This document shows, one piece after another, positions 1 to 8,458 of a stretch of DNA of 64,000 nucleotides. Within the stretch, counting starts at the first letter, position 1. Every line of letters begins with the position of its first letter. This stretch comes from Streptomyces cyaneochromogenes (GTDB lineage: Bacteria; Actinomycetota; Actinomycetes; Streptomycetales; Streptomycetaceae), in the NCBI RefSeq assembly GCF_003963535.1, contig NZ_CP034539.1, positions 5,828,001 through 5,892,000 of the forward strand, read 5' to 3'. The notes under the pieces were generated by a model, which searched no databases, was not told the origin of the DNA, and worked only from the letters and a program-made list of their open reading frames with translations. Position numbers and translations under genes: made by a program.

Positions 1-156
1 GTGCAGAGCCAGGTCTACTTGACCATGCAGGATGTGCACGACCCGGCCAAGCGCGCTGTGCTTGAGTTCGCATTGACGGCCAAGTCGTCACAGCTTGATG
101 CGGTCCAGGATGATTTCAAGGCATTCATCCGGTCGATTCGCCCTGCTCACCCATGA
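1..156 (+). CDS. C-terminal fragment of an unidentified protein (5' end outside the window)
   Basis: An open frame enters from the left edge and stops with TGA at 154-156, giving the last 51 residues of a protein ending DFKAFIRSIRPAHP. The tail, a helix followed by a short S-I-R-P motif, resembles the ends of small secreted or PsbP/LpqN-like actinomycete proteins, but this is only an impression. It converges on the next gene, whose stop lies 10 nt away. No function can be assigned without the missing 5' part. Confidence 0.6.
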   Translation: MQSQVYLTMQDVHDPAKRAVLEFALTAKSSQLDAVQDDFKAFIRSIRPAHP

Positions 157-166
157 ACTGCTTCGC

Positions 167-895
167 TCAGGCCGAGTGCCATGTCTGTGCCGGTACTCGT
201 TCCAGGACGTCGCACAGGTAGTTCAGCTTCGGATCGATCCCGTCCGGCCGCAGCCGTCCCTCGAACCATGTGATCAGCTCGTTCCCGTGGAAGCGGAGGG
301 GCCCATCCTTGACCCGGGGGTCGGAAAGGAGGAACCGCAGCAGGTCGTCGGTCATCACTGTTCGCGCGAACGCCTCGTCGTCGGTGATGATGCGGAAGTC
401 CTCGTCGAATTCGGGGTTTCCCAGCTTCACCTCGTTGTCGCCGAGGCCGAAGACGTTGTTGAACCGGTTGTCCGCCCGTTCCAGCGTGTTTGGCTGATCT
501 ACGATCATGCCAGGTGTGGGCGTCGGCGTCGTGAGCGTGAATGCGACGAAATAGCGATGGTCGTTCGTGCCGGCGTCCTCCGCGTCGAAATCGCGCGGGC
601 GATACTCGAAGCAGCTGAAGGTGTGCCCCCTGAATTCGCCGTCGACGCGATCCCAAAGGTAGTGCCCCTTTGCCCGGAAGGGCGGCGCCCCCACGTAGCG
701 TTCTGCCCCGCCGGGGATTTCCGCGGTGTAGTTCCAGCCGCGTTCCTGGGCGAACCGGACAAGCTCCGCTTGCTCTTGTTCGCTTCGCACGTCCCTTTTG
801 TTCACGCGTCTGATGTTGTAAATGACGCCGATGATACCGGCGACCGTCACCAGGACCACGATGGTCGGCATGAGCACTTCCAGCACGTCTTCCAT
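167..895 (-). CDS. Membrane-anchored hypothetical protein
   Basis: The product has 242 residues. One hydrophobic segment at about residues 8-27 is followed by a basic RRVNKRD stretch, so it is probably a single-pass protein with a large cytosolic domain. The domain starts with an amphipathic helix (SEQEQAELVRFAQERGW) and is rich in aromatic and acidic residues. The architecture is common in streptomycetes. No catalytic motif is visible and I do not recognise a named family. The ATG start at 895 directly precedes the membrane segment. It is transcribed convergently with the partial gene at the left edge. Confidence 0.75.
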   Translation of the reverse strand: MEDVLEVLMPTIVVLVTVAGIIGVIYNIRRVNKRDVRSEQEQAELVRFAQERGWNYTAEIPGGAERYVGAPPFRAKGHYLWDRVDGEFRGHTFSCFEYRPRDFDAEDAGTNDHRYFVAFTLTTPTPTPGMIVDQPNTLERADNRFNNVFGLGDNEVKLGNPEFDEDFRIITDDEAFARTVMTDDLLRFLLSDPRVKDGPLRFHGNELITWFEGRLRPDGIDPKLNYLCDVLERVPAQTWHSA

Positions 896-1076
896 GCTGC
901 ATGAGTATGGCGTACGCCAGAACGCAGAGCACGTACGAGGTGGCCCGAGGGGTAACCTGCCGCTATTTGTTCGGATGTAGATGATTCGGTGACGGTGATG
1001 TGAGGGCGGTGTGTGTTATCGGCCGCCATTCCGATGTAAAATCTGCCTTTGTCCGTGCCGTAGCTGCGTTTAGCGC

Positions 1077-2471
1077 CTATACCGGGGCCACGGTGTGGCC
1101 GAATCGCAGCAGATCGGCCGGGTCGTAAGTCGACTTGTCCTTGCGCAGCCGGTCATAGACCTCCGGGCTCCACGCTCGCGCGCGGTCGGATTCGTCGCCG
1201 GGGGTGCCGTGGATGTTGACCATGGTGCGGCCCGTGCCGTAGGGGGACATCGCGTTGTGCAGGGCTCTGGTGGCCTGTTCTATGGCCTCGGCCGCCGGCG
1301 GGGCGGCCAGGACGCCCACCGTTTCCAGGAAGTAGTTCGCGTCGCGGGCGCAGATCGCGTCCTCCACGCGGGCGGGGCGGGAGAGGGCGCCGCCCATGTG
1401 GCGGATCTCCACCATGAGCAGGGGGCAGTCGGGGACTTCGGGGCCCACCTGGGCCAGGAAGGTGTCGATGGCCTCGGGGGTGAGGTCGGGCAGCAGGGCG
1501 CACGACTCGCGGGCGGGGAGTGGGTCCTGGGGTTCCATGTGGATGAGGTCCAGGGCCGCGTACGGCATCTCCTCCACCGTGTCGACCGTCACCGGGGCCG
1601 CCGCGCGGATCGGGGCCAGCAGGCGTTCGCCCTCGGCCGGGTCGCCGGGCCAGGCGATCGCGACGCGGGCCCAGAAGCCGCCGCGCAGGGGTTCGGGGAT
1701 CTCCGGGATGGGCGGCAGACGGAGCAGGGTGAAGGCGCTGCACATCTCGTCCGGCAGTGTTCGGGTCCAGTCGGTCCAGGTGCGCAGCACGGGTTCGGTG
1801 TGCTCGCCCGGGTAATAGACGCCTCCGCCGAGAATCGTGGGCAGGGGGAGCAGTTCGCAGGTCATCGAGGTGACCACGCCTACGTTGCCCTTGCCGCCGC
1901 GCAGTGCCCAGAACAGCTCCGGCTCCTGGGTCGCGTCGCATTCGCGGAGTGTGCCGTCGGGGGTGACTACCTGGAAGGAGCGGACCAGGTCGGTCGCGTA
2001 GCCGTACGCCCGGCCGAGCACGGGCAGGCCGCCGCCCAGGCTGTAGCCGACCGCGCCGGCGTCCGTCGACGTGCCGCACAGTGCGGCGAGGCCGTGCGGT
2101 GCGGTCGCTTCCAGGACGTGCCGCCACTTCGCCCCGGCCGCGACGGTCGCAAGGCGCTGGTCCGGGTCGATGTGCACGTCCGTCATGCGGGCCGTGCTGA
2201 TCAGCAGGCCGTGGTCGATGGGGAAGTTCGCGCCGTGGCCCGTCGCCTGGACCGCGACCGGAGTGCCGGTGGCCGACGCCCAGCGCAGGGCCGCCACGAT
2301 GTCGTCGACGCCCGTCGCACCCACGACCACGTCGGGGGTGTGCAGCGCGGCCAGGTTGAAGCCGGTGACCTCTTCGGCGTAGCCGTCGTCGCCGGGGCGC
2401 AGGACCGGGCCGCGGATCTCGGAGAGGGCGAACAGGTCGGGGGTCTGGTGGAGATGGTGGGTGGCGGGCAT
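1077..2471 (-). CDS. FAD-binding (BBE/PCMH-type) oxidoreductase
   Basis: Flavoprotein oxidase or dehydrogenase of the berberine-bridge-enzyme family, 464 residues. The N-terminal half is a PCMH FAD domain with the histidine-containing loop TGHGAN (H about residue 79, the usual site of 8-alpha-histidyl FAD) and the GGKGNVGVVTS flavin-binding segment. The C-terminal DKSTYDPADLLRFGHTV tail is the BBE motif (in the family, Y-DP-N-LF...). The second covalent anchor, Cys, of bicovalent members is not seen. The ATG at 2471 is preferred over one 48 nt upstream because GGAGG lies 5 nt before it. Substrate unknown; such enzymes oxidise alcohols, sugars or secondary metabolites. It is divergent from hemB. 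Confidence 0.88.
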   Translation of the reverse strand: MPATHHLHQTPDLFALSEIRGPVLRPGDDGYAEEVTGFNLAALHTPDVVVGATGVDDIVAALRWASATGTPVAVQATGHGANFPIDHGLLISTARMTDVHIDPDQRLATVAAGAKWRHVLEATAPHGLAALCGTSTDAGAVGYSLGGGLPVLGRAYGYATDLVRSFQVVTPDGTLRECDATQEPELFWALRGGKGNVGVVTSMTCELLPLPTILGGGVYYPGEHTEPVLRTWTDWTRTLPDEMCSAFTLLRLPPIPEIPEPLRGGFWARVAIAWPGDPAEGERLLAPIRAAAPVTVDTVEEMPYAALDLIHMEPQDPLPARESCALLPDLTPEAIDTFLAQVGPEVPDCPLLMVEIRHMGGALSRPARVEDAICARDANYFLETVGVLAAPPAAEAIEQATRALHNAMSPYGTGRTMVNIHGTPGDESDRARAWSPEVYDRLRKDKSTYDPADLLRFGHTVAPV

Positions 2472-2677
2472 CGCGTCCTCCGTGGTGGGGGTACGGAGGG
2501 ACTGCGGCGGCACGTTCACCGAGGGGCGGGGCCGTCGGGGTCCTTGGGGTTGTGGCGGGGCTCTTGAGTTCTGAGGATTCTGTTTCAGGATGGACCCGGC
2601 GGGTGGGAGAGCGCATTCGGGCTGCTTTATGTTGCTTCCGGCTGCTTCAGGTCGTCGCCTGCCGCCTTGTGTCCGTC

Positions 2678-2692
2678 CCGACGTTTCGTCGG
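2678..2692. promoter_or_regulatory. Short perfect hairpin in the hemB leader
   Basis: CCGACG-TTT-CGTCGG forms a 6-bp stem 36 nt before the hemB start, in the 257-nt divergent region between the FAD oxidoreductase and hemB. It could be a 5' UTR structure or simply chance in GC-rich DNA. No recognised riboswitch fold was seen. Confidence 0.3.
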
Positions 2693-2728
2693 CAAAGGTG
2701 CTGCCGGGGCGGGCGTAGCGTAGGTGGC

Positions 2729-3727
2729 ATGACGACGTACGGATCCTTCCCGGGCACGCGGCCGCGGCGTCTGCGGACCAGCCCTGCCATGCGGCGCATG
2801 GTCGCCGAGACCAGGCTGCACCCCGCCGACCTCATCCTCCCCGCCTTCGTGCGCGAGGGCGTCAGCGAGCCGGTGCCGATCGCCGCCATGCCGGGGGTGG
2901 TCCAGCACACGCGGGACAGTCTGAAGAAGGCCGCTGCCGAGGCCGTCGAGGCCGGTGTCTCCGGGATCATGCTCTTCGGCGTGCCGGAGGACGAGAAGAA
3001 GGACGCCCTCGGGACGCCGGGGACCGATCCGGACGGGATTCTGCAGGTCGCCCTCCGGGACGTGCGGGCCGAGGTGGGCGACGACCTTCTCGTCATGTCC
3101 GACCTGTGCCTCGACGAGACAACGGATCACGGGCACTGTGGCGTGCTGGACGCCGAAGGGCGTGTCGACAATGACGCCACGCTGGAGCGGTATGCCGAGA
3201 TGGCGCAGGTGCAGGCCGACGCCGGGGCCCATGTGGTGGGGCCCAGCGGGATGATGGACGGGCAGATCGGCGTCATCCGTGACGCGCTCGATCAGATCGG
3301 GCGGGAGGACGTCGCCATCCTCGCCTACACCGCCAAGTACGCCTCCGCCTTCTTCGGCCCCTTCCGGGAGGCCGTCGCCTCCTCGTTGCAGGGGGACCGC
3401 AAGACCTACCAGCAGGACCCGGCGAACGTCCGGGAGTCGCTGCGGGAGCTGGCCCTCGACCTGGAGGAGGGCGCCGACATGGTGATGGTCAAGCCGGCCG
3501 GGCCCTACCTGGACATCCTGGCGCGGGTCGCCGACGCGGTGGACGTGCCGGTCGCCGCCTATCAGGTCTCCGGCGAGTACTCGATGGTCGAGGCCGCCGC
3601 CGAGAAGGGCTGGATCGAGCGGGACCGGGCCATCTTCGAGACGCTGACCGGCATCAAGCGGGCCGGCGCGCGCAACATCCTCACCTACTGGGCGACGGAG
3701 GCGGCGCAGAAGCTGGGCCGCGTCTGA
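2729..3727 (+). CDS. hemB: Delta-aminolevulinic acid dehydratase (porphobilinogen synthase)
   Basis: Condenses two 5-aminolevulinates to porphobilinogen in cytosolic tetrapyrrole synthesis; 332 residues, the normal family length. The two active-site lysines are in AYTAKYAS (K203) and VMVKPAGPY (K255, Schiff base). The metal loop reads DLCLDETTDHGHCG: the classical three-Cys zinc site becomes Cys127-x-Asp129...Cys137. This is a mixed form I associate with actinobacteria rather than the Zn (C-x-C) or pure Mg (A-x-D) types. The ATG at 2729 is chosen because homology begins there; the open frame extends upstream without a plausible RBS. It supplies the pathway that hemL starts, about 49 kb to the right. 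Confidence 0.96.
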   Translation: MTTYGSFPGTRPRRLRTSPAMRRMVAETRLHPADLILPAFVREGVSEPVPIAAMPGVVQHTRDSLKKAAAEAVEAGVSGIMLFGVPEDEKKDALGTPGTDPDGILQVALRDVRAEVGDDLLVMSDLCLDETTDHGHCGVLDAEGRVDNDATLERYAEMAQVQADAGAHVVGPSGMMDGQIGVIRDALDQIGREDVAILAYTAKYASAFFGPFREAVASSLQGDRKTYQQDPANVRESLRELALDLEEGADMVMVKPAGPYLDILARVADAVDVPVAAYQVSGEYSMVEAAAEKGWIERDRAIFETLTGIKRAGARNILTYWATEAAQKLGRV

Positions 3728-3770
3728 GGCGACAGGCGACAGGCGGCGCGACGCAGGTACGGCGGCGCGG

Positions 3771-3950
3771 TCACGGACGGTCGGAGGTCGGCGGCGGCGT
3801 GGCCGTGGGGCTGGTCGGGGTCGACGGGCCCTCGTCGCGCAGGCCCTGGCCGTCCTCGCACGCGGTGAGCGTGAGCGCGGCGATCGCCACCAGCGTGGCG
3901 GCGAGGAGCCGGGTGCGGGGGTGACGGGTGGGGGGTGCGTCCGCGGACAT
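3771..3950 (-). CDS. Small secreted lipoprotein
   Basis: A 59-residue product. A basic N-terminus (RHPRTR) and hydrophobic segment (residues 15-29) end in the lipobox LTAC with Cys31, followed by a Thr/Pro-rich tail of 28 residues. The ATG at 3950 is preceded by AAGGAG at good distance, so translation is likely. The mature part is too short for an enzyme; it is probably a surface-anchored peptide of unknown role. It converges with hemB, whose stop lies 43 nt away. Confidence 0.72.
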   Translation of the reverse strand: MSADAPPTRHPRTRLLAATLVAIAALTLTACEDGQGLRDEGPSTPTSPTATPPPTSDRP

Positions 3951-4178
3951 GGGGTGGCCCTCTCCTTGGGTAGGGGGTGGGGTCGGGACTCAGCCTGCGT
4001 GATCATCCGTCCCGGGCGCCACCTTCGGCCGGGAATTCGGGACGCCGGAGTGATGGGACCGTCGCTGACCTGCAGGGACGGCATGTCCCGGAGCGTCGGC
4101 GTGGGACGCCGAGAGGTCGCGGACCTGGCGGTGGGTGCCCTCGGCGGTGGCCCTGAGGTCCGTATCCCGGAAAGCTGC

Positions 4179-4206
4179 TTGTAGGTGGCATGTAGTTCTC
4201 TACGCT
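4179..4206 (+). promoter_or_regulatory. Probable sigma-70-type promoter for the aminotransferase
   Basis: TTGTAG and TACGCT are spaced by 16 nt, about 50 nt before the ATG at 4256. GTAG-TTCT-CTAC in the spacer is a short inverted repeat that could be an operator. The rest of 3951-4178 contains no convincing gene. Confidence 0.4.
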
Positions 4207-4255
4207 GCCCGGCACGAGCCGTCGCACTCGTCGTCGTAGCCGAAGGAGCCGTGTC

Positions 4256-5554
4256 ATGAGCGTGATCGAGTCCGCGCCCCACCCAACCCGGGCCGCCGTG
4301 CCGTCGCTTGCGGCGCGGGCCGCGTCGGTCGGTGGCTCGCCGGTGCGCGACATCCTCGCCGTCACCGCGCGCCCCGAGGTCATCAACTTCGCCGGTGGGC
4401 TGCCGGCGCCCGAGCTGTTCGACCGGGAGGGCATCGCGGCCGCCTTCCGTGACGTCCTCGCCGAGACTCCGGCGCGGGCACTGCAGTACTCCACGACCGA
4501 GGGCGAGCCCGGCCTGCGCAGCGGGCTCGCCGGGCGCATGTCGGCGCGGGGTCTCGCGACGGACGCAGACGACCTGCTCGTCACGACCGGCTCCCAGCAG
4601 GGGCTGTCGCTCCTCGCCACCGCGCTGTTGGATCCCGGGGACACGGTCCTCGTCGAAGACCCCTGTTATCTCGCGGCACTTCAGGTCTTCGGCCTCGCGG
4701 GAGCGCGGGTCGTGGCCGTGCCGGGCGACGCGGACGGGGTGGACCCGCGGGCGCTGGAGGAACTGGTGGCGCGCGAGCGGCCGAAGCTCTTCTACACCGT
4801 GCCGACCTTCCAGAACCCGACCGGCAGGACCCTGCCCGCCGAACGCAGGGTGGCCGTCGCGCAGGTCGCCGCCCGGGCCGGGGTGTGGATCGTCGAGGAC
4901 GACCCGTACGGCGAACTCCGCTACGAGGGCGAGCGCGTGCCCTGGATCGCCTCCTGCCCGGGCGCCGAGGACCGCACGGTGCTGCTCGGCTCCTTCTCCA
5001 AGGTGATGGCGCCGGGGCTGCGGCTGGGCTGGCTGCGCGCACCGGCCGGCCTGCGGCGCGCCTGCGCGGTCGCCAAGCAGGCCGCCGACCTGCACACCCC
5101 GACCGTCAACCAGCTCGCCGCCGCCCGCTGCCTCACCGGCCTCGACGCCCACGTGGCCCACGTCAGGGACGTCTACCGCGAACGCCGTGACGCCATGCTG
5201 GCGGGGCTGGCGCAGGCGCTGCCGGAGGGGTCGAGCTGGAACCGGCCCACGGGCGGCATGTTCCTCTGGGCCCGCCTGCCGGAGTCGTACGACACGACGG
5301 CCCTGCTGCCGGAGGTGGTGCGGCACGATGTCGCCTACGTGCCCGGGGCGCCCTTCTATGCCGGTGAGCCCGACCGCTCGACGATGCGGCTGTGCTTCGT
5401 GACGCAGACGCCGCAGGACATCGGGGAAGGTCTGAGGAGGTTGGGGGACGGGCTGCGCCAGGCTCAGGCCACAGCCGCTTCACCCCACCCCGGCAGCACT
5501 CGCCTCCCCTCGTCCTCGGTCAGTCCCACCAGAAGTGCCAGACCGGCTGGTTGA
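4256..5554 (+). CDS. PLP-dependent aminotransferase, class I/II (2-aminoadipate/MocR-type fold)
   Basis: Transfers amino groups using pyridoxal phosphate; 432 residues, without the GntR HTH domain of MocR regulators. Visible fold-type I residues are the substrate-binding FAGGLP near 46, NPTG at 187-190, D216 and Y218 of EDDPYGE, and the Schiff-base Lys249 in GSFSKVMAPG, with a conserved Arg in STMRLCF. It resembles LysN/2-aminoadipate and other broad-specificity aminotransferases; the substrate cannot be told. An AAGGAG sits 7 nt before the ATG. The last 30 or so residues are low-complexity and overlap the tail of the convergent gene by 35 nt, suggesting C-terminal extension by loss of an earlier stop. 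Confidence 0.9.
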   Translation: MSVIESAPHPTRAAVPSLAARAASVGGSPVRDILAVTARPEVINFAGGLPAPELFDREGIAAAFRDVLAETPARALQYSTTEGEPGLRSGLAGRMSARGLATDADDLLVTTGSQQGLSLLATALLDPGDTVLVEDPCYLAALQVFGLAGARVVAVPGDADGVDPRALEELVARERPKLFYTVPTFQNPTGRTLPAERRVAVAQVAARAGVWIVEDDPYGELRYEGERVPWIASCPGAEDRTVLLGSFSKVMAPGLRLGWLRAPAGLRRACAVAKQAADLHTPTVNQLAAARCLTGLDAHVAHVRDVYRERRDAMLAGLAQALPEGSSWNRPTGGMFLWARLPESYDTTALLPEVVRHDVAYVPGAPFYAGEPDRSTMRLCFVTQTPQDIGEGLRRLGDGLRQAQATAASPHPGSTRLPSSSVSPTRSARPAG

Positions 5555-6332
5555 GGAGCTGGTTCTCGGCGTAGGCGCGGACGGTGGTGTCGCCGCCCTG
5601 CCAGATGTTGTCCGGGCAGAACGCGAAGTGCTCGGCGGCGATGGCCTCCGCCTCGGCCAGGGTGGTCGGCGGGTACGCCACCGAGGCGAGGAGGTGGTCG
5701 AAGCCGAGCGCCACCACGCGTATGCCGAAGCGGTCCTCCCAGGAGCGCAGCACCGCGCAGAGGCGGGCGGTGTCGTTCTCGTGGTTCATCGGGCCGCTCC
5801 AGCCGATCGCCGCCGGAATGTCCGCGCTGCGACGGGCCGGGACCAGGGCGAGGCGGGGGTCCTTCAGGGGGCCGCCGCTGTCGACGAGGGCGTCCGCGAT
5901 GCCGGTGGCCACGGCGTCCGGGTCGGGGGCGGAGTCAGCGGCGGAGGCGAGGCCGGCGGGGGTGGCGGCCAGGCCGGGCCATTCCGCGTCCTCCTGCGTC
6001 GCGCACGCGTACCAGAAGTCCTCCAGCACCTCCTCCGCGTCGTGGTCTCCCGGGTACGACATCTCCCCGGGCATCAACTCCCAGCCCTCCGGGGCGCCCT
6101 GGCTTCCGCCCGCGTCGATGACGACCGGCAGCAGTCCGCCCGTGTGCCGCGCCGGCTCCAGTGCCGCCCAGGCGCCGGGCGCCGCCGGATCGTCAGCCAG
6201 CCACAGCAGCGGCTCGTGCCAGGGGCCCTCGTCAGTCGCGTCGAGGAGTCTGCCGGGCGGGAGTCGCAGGCCCAGCGCGGTGCCCGTGGGGTCGGTGGCC
6301 AGCTTCGGCAGGGGGTTCGGAAGTGTCGCCAT
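5520..6332 (-). CDS. DUF4253 domain protein
   Basis: A cytosolic protein of about 270 residues. The C-terminal 110 residues match DUF4253 as I know it: a conserved RSWEDRFG...VVALGFDHLLASVA stretch and a terminal WHFWWD motif. The N-terminal half is proline- and acid-rich. Function unknown; the family is often linked with suppressor-of-fused-like or immunity-type proteins, but nothing here proves that. The ATG at 6332 begins MATLPNP; GTG 6356 and TTG 6362 are alternatives and no strong RBS decides. Its 3' end overlaps the aminotransferase gene tail to tail. Confidence 0.8.
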   Translation of the reverse strand: MATLPNPLPKLATDPTGTALGLRLPPGRLLDATDEGPWHEPLLWLADDPAAPGAWAALEPARHTGGLLPVVIDAGGSQGAPEGWELMPGEMSYPGDHDAEEVLEDFWYACATQEDAEWPGLAATPAGLASAADSAPDPDAVATGIADALVDSGGPLKDPRLALVPARRSADIPAAIGWSGPMNHENDTARLCAVLRSWEDRFGIRVVALGFDHLLASVAYPPTTLAEAEAIAAEHFAFCPDNIWQGGDTTVRAYAENQLLNQPVWHFWWD

Positions 6333-6374
6333 GTCCGTGACTGTAGGCGGTGGCACTGACAATGGGCCCCGCCC

Positions 6375-7325
6375 TCACCTGGGCACCCTGGCGTCGAAGC
6401 ATTCCCCCTCGCTGCCCGCCGCGGGCCGGAAGCAGGCCCGGACGACGGTGCCGGGGTGAGCCGCGGTCATGGGGGTGTAGACGTAGGAGTCCGCGTCGAT
6501 GGCGTCCTGGACCTCGGCGCTGCGGACCGGGCCCCCACGTTCCTCAGGACCGCCGGGATCCGCACGGCCGCCCGCCGTCATCTCGATCCGGTCCCCGACC
6601 CGCGTCCCCCACATACGGGCCCAACTCGTCCCGCACTCCTCGCTGTAGCGCAGTTCCATCCAGGCTCCGGTGGCCGTGCGGTGCGTGGAGACGGTCGTCG
6701 GGGCGGCGGCGCACTTCATCTGCATCGGGCTCTGGCCCTCGCAGACCGCTCCACGGCAACGCGGACCGGTCGCGGCCGGGGACAGGGGCAGGGACGACAG
6801 CGGTTCGCCGTCCCGGTGCGACAACAGAAGGGCCACAGCCGCCAGGCACCCGACGGCCACCGCGCACACCGAGGCGAGCACGGCCATGGCCGCCGCGCTC
6901 CGGTGCCAGGGGCCGGCCCCCGCAGTGCCCGCGACAGTGCCTCCGGCAGGCGGGAACTCCTGCGGGGACTGGGGCGGGGACCCGGGCGGAGGCGGGGGCG
7001 AGTCCGGGGACACGGACAGGGACGCCGCAGGGCCCGGGTGTGGGGCAGCGACCGGGGGCAGGGCAGCGACTGGGGGCAGGGCAGAGCCCTCCGCCTCCGC
7101 GATCTCCCACAGCGCCAGACACCGCCCCTCCGCCTCGCCCGCGAGACGGCACAGCTTGCGCACCGCGTCGCGCGGGGGCAGCGTCCGGCCGTTGAGGTAG
7201 CGGTCCCAGGAGGACTTGCTGTACGCGGTCTTCGCCGCGAGGCCGACCAGGCTCAGCCCGGTGCGGGCCTTCAACTCCCGCAGCGCGACGGCCAGTCGGG
7301 CCCGTTCCGGCGAGGTCGCCGTCAT
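6375..7325 (-). CDS. Membrane-anchored HTH protein with a DUF2690-like extracellular domain
   Basis: A 316-residue product. Residues 9-60 form an XRE-like helix-turn-helix (GLSLVGLAAKTAYSKSSWDRYLNG), followed by a Pro-rich linker (85-135), one membrane helix (144-169), and an outer domain with paired cysteines (CRGAVCEG, MKCAA, EECG, ACF) resembling DUF2690. The layout suggests a transmembrane regulator that senses something outside and binds DNA inside, although DNA binding is inferred from fold only. Its ATG overlaps the stop of the upstream gene as ATGA, indicating translational coupling with the paralogous HTH/peptidoglycan-binding protein. Confidence 0.82.
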   Translation of the reverse strand: MTATSPERARLAVALRELKARTGLSLVGLAAKTAYSKSSWDRYLNGRTLPPRDAVRKLCRLAGEAEGRCLALWEIAEAEGSALPPVAALPPVAAPHPGPAASLSVSPDSPPPPPGSPPQSPQEFPPAGGTVAGTAGAGPWHRSAAAMAVLASVCAVAVGCLAAVALLLSHRDGEPLSSLPLSPAATGPRCRGAVCEGQSPMQMKCAAAPTTVSTHRTATGAWMELRYSEECGTSWARMWGTRVGDRIEMTAGGRADPGGPEERGGPVRSAEVQDAIDADSYVYTPMTAAHPGTVVRACFRPAAGSEGECFDARVPR

Positions 7326-8119
7326 CGCCGTAGAGCCTTCCAGGTGTGCGGCCCGACGATGCCGTCCACGACCAGCCCCGCCCGCTTCTGCAACTGCCGG
7401 ACCGCGCCTTCCGTCACCGGGCCGAAGATCCCGTCGATGCCGCCCGGCGAGATGCCCGCCCTGCGCAGCAGACACTGCGCCTCGGCCACCTCCGGACCGG
7501 CGTGGCCGTAGGCCACAACGGCCTCCTGGGTGCGGCTGTTGCCCGCGTACCAGCGGCCGTCGATCCGCTCGACACGGCAGGCGTACGGGGGTGTCGATGA
7601 GGTGGGCATGGCGGGCGCGGCGACGGGAGCCGCCGACTCCTCCGGCTCGCCGCCGCCCAGCCGTACGACGAGAAGGACCGCCGTTGAGAGGGCCAGCACC
7701 AGTGCCACAGCCCCCGCCACGAGCGCGACGAGCAGCGAACCCCCGGGCCGCCGTGGCCCGTTGACCTCGGCGGACAGGACCTCCGGCGCTGTTGCCGTCG
7801 GCTCCGGTACGGGCGGCGGGTACACGTCCGCGGCGGTCACGTCCCCGCGTCTCCTCGCCCACGCCTCCGCGGCGACCTCGTGCAACGCCAGCAGCCGGGT
7901 CGGATCCTCGCCCCCGATCCGGGCCAGTGCCTCGACGGCCTCCCGGGGCGCGAGCGACCTGCCGCCCAGATACCGTTCCCAGGACTTGGGGCTGTACTCC
8001 GTCCTCGCCCCCAGCTGCCGCAGGCTCAGCCCGCTGTGATCCTTCAGCCGGCGCAGCCGCACCACCAACTGCCGCACGCGCGGATCCAGTTCCGCGGGCA
8101 GCACTGCCCAACGCGACAT
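7322..8119 (-). CDS. Membrane-anchored HTH protein with a C-terminal peptidoglycan-binding domain
   Basis: A 265-residue product: XRE-like HTH at about 25-60 (GLSLRQLGARTEYSPKSWERYLGG, clearly paralogous to the downstream protein), membrane helix 128-153, and a C-terminal peptidoglycan-binding domain (GGIDGIFGPVTEGAVRQLQ, VDGIVGPHTWKAL). Inferred topology is HTH inside and wall-binding domain outside, which would link wall state to transcription. The ATG at 8119 has a GGGGGGA RBS. First gene of a two-gene operon, ATGA-coupled to the next. It is divergent from a small secreted protein whose repeats resemble its own outer domain. Confidence 0.86.
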   Translation of the reverse strand: MSRWAVLPAELDPRVRQLVVRLRRLKDHSGLSLRQLGARTEYSPKSWERYLGGRSLAPREAVEALARIGGEDPTRLLALHEVAAEAWARRRGDVTAADVYPPPVPEPTATAPEVLSAEVNGPRRPGGSLLVALVAGAVALVLALSTAVLLVVRLGGGEPEESAAPVAAPAMPTSSTPPYACRVERIDGRWYAGNSRTQEAVVAYGHAGPEVAEAQCLLRRAGISPGGIDGIFGPVTEGAVRQLQKRAGLVVDGIVGPHTWKALRR

Positions 8120-8458
8120 GTTCCCCCCACTCGCGTTCACGGTCCGGGCCCGCGGTCCGTGGTCGGCGTCCCCCGTGCCCTGTCGCATTCTGCATCAGCA
8201 TCCGCGGCCCGCACCGCAAGCCGGTCAAGCCGGTACCCGGGCTGGTACGGAAATCGGCCACCGTCCGTCCCGCGTGTGTCCCGCCGTGCCGTCTCGGCGT
8301 GTGGCGTCCCCGCAGGTCAGTGGGCGGGACGTCCCGCCATGACGTCACTTGCGCCGCGCCTGTGGCGGGCCTCGCCGCAGGCCCCGCACTCTCGTTCCGC
8401 CAGCCAGGCGGCATGTGCCGCCACCCGACCCGCATGAGCCGGAGTGAGAGGGAAGCGT

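Noticed and set aside
3921..4184. An 87-codon plus-strand frame between the small lipoprotein and the aminotransferase
   Set aside because: Gly/Arg-rich with no RBS, overlaps the lipoprotein gene and the probable promoter.
2627..5326. A 899-codon open frame on the minus strand opposite hemB and the aminotransferase
   Set aside because: Low-complexity Arg/His/Gly-rich translation lying antisense to two clear enzymes; a GC-skew shadow.
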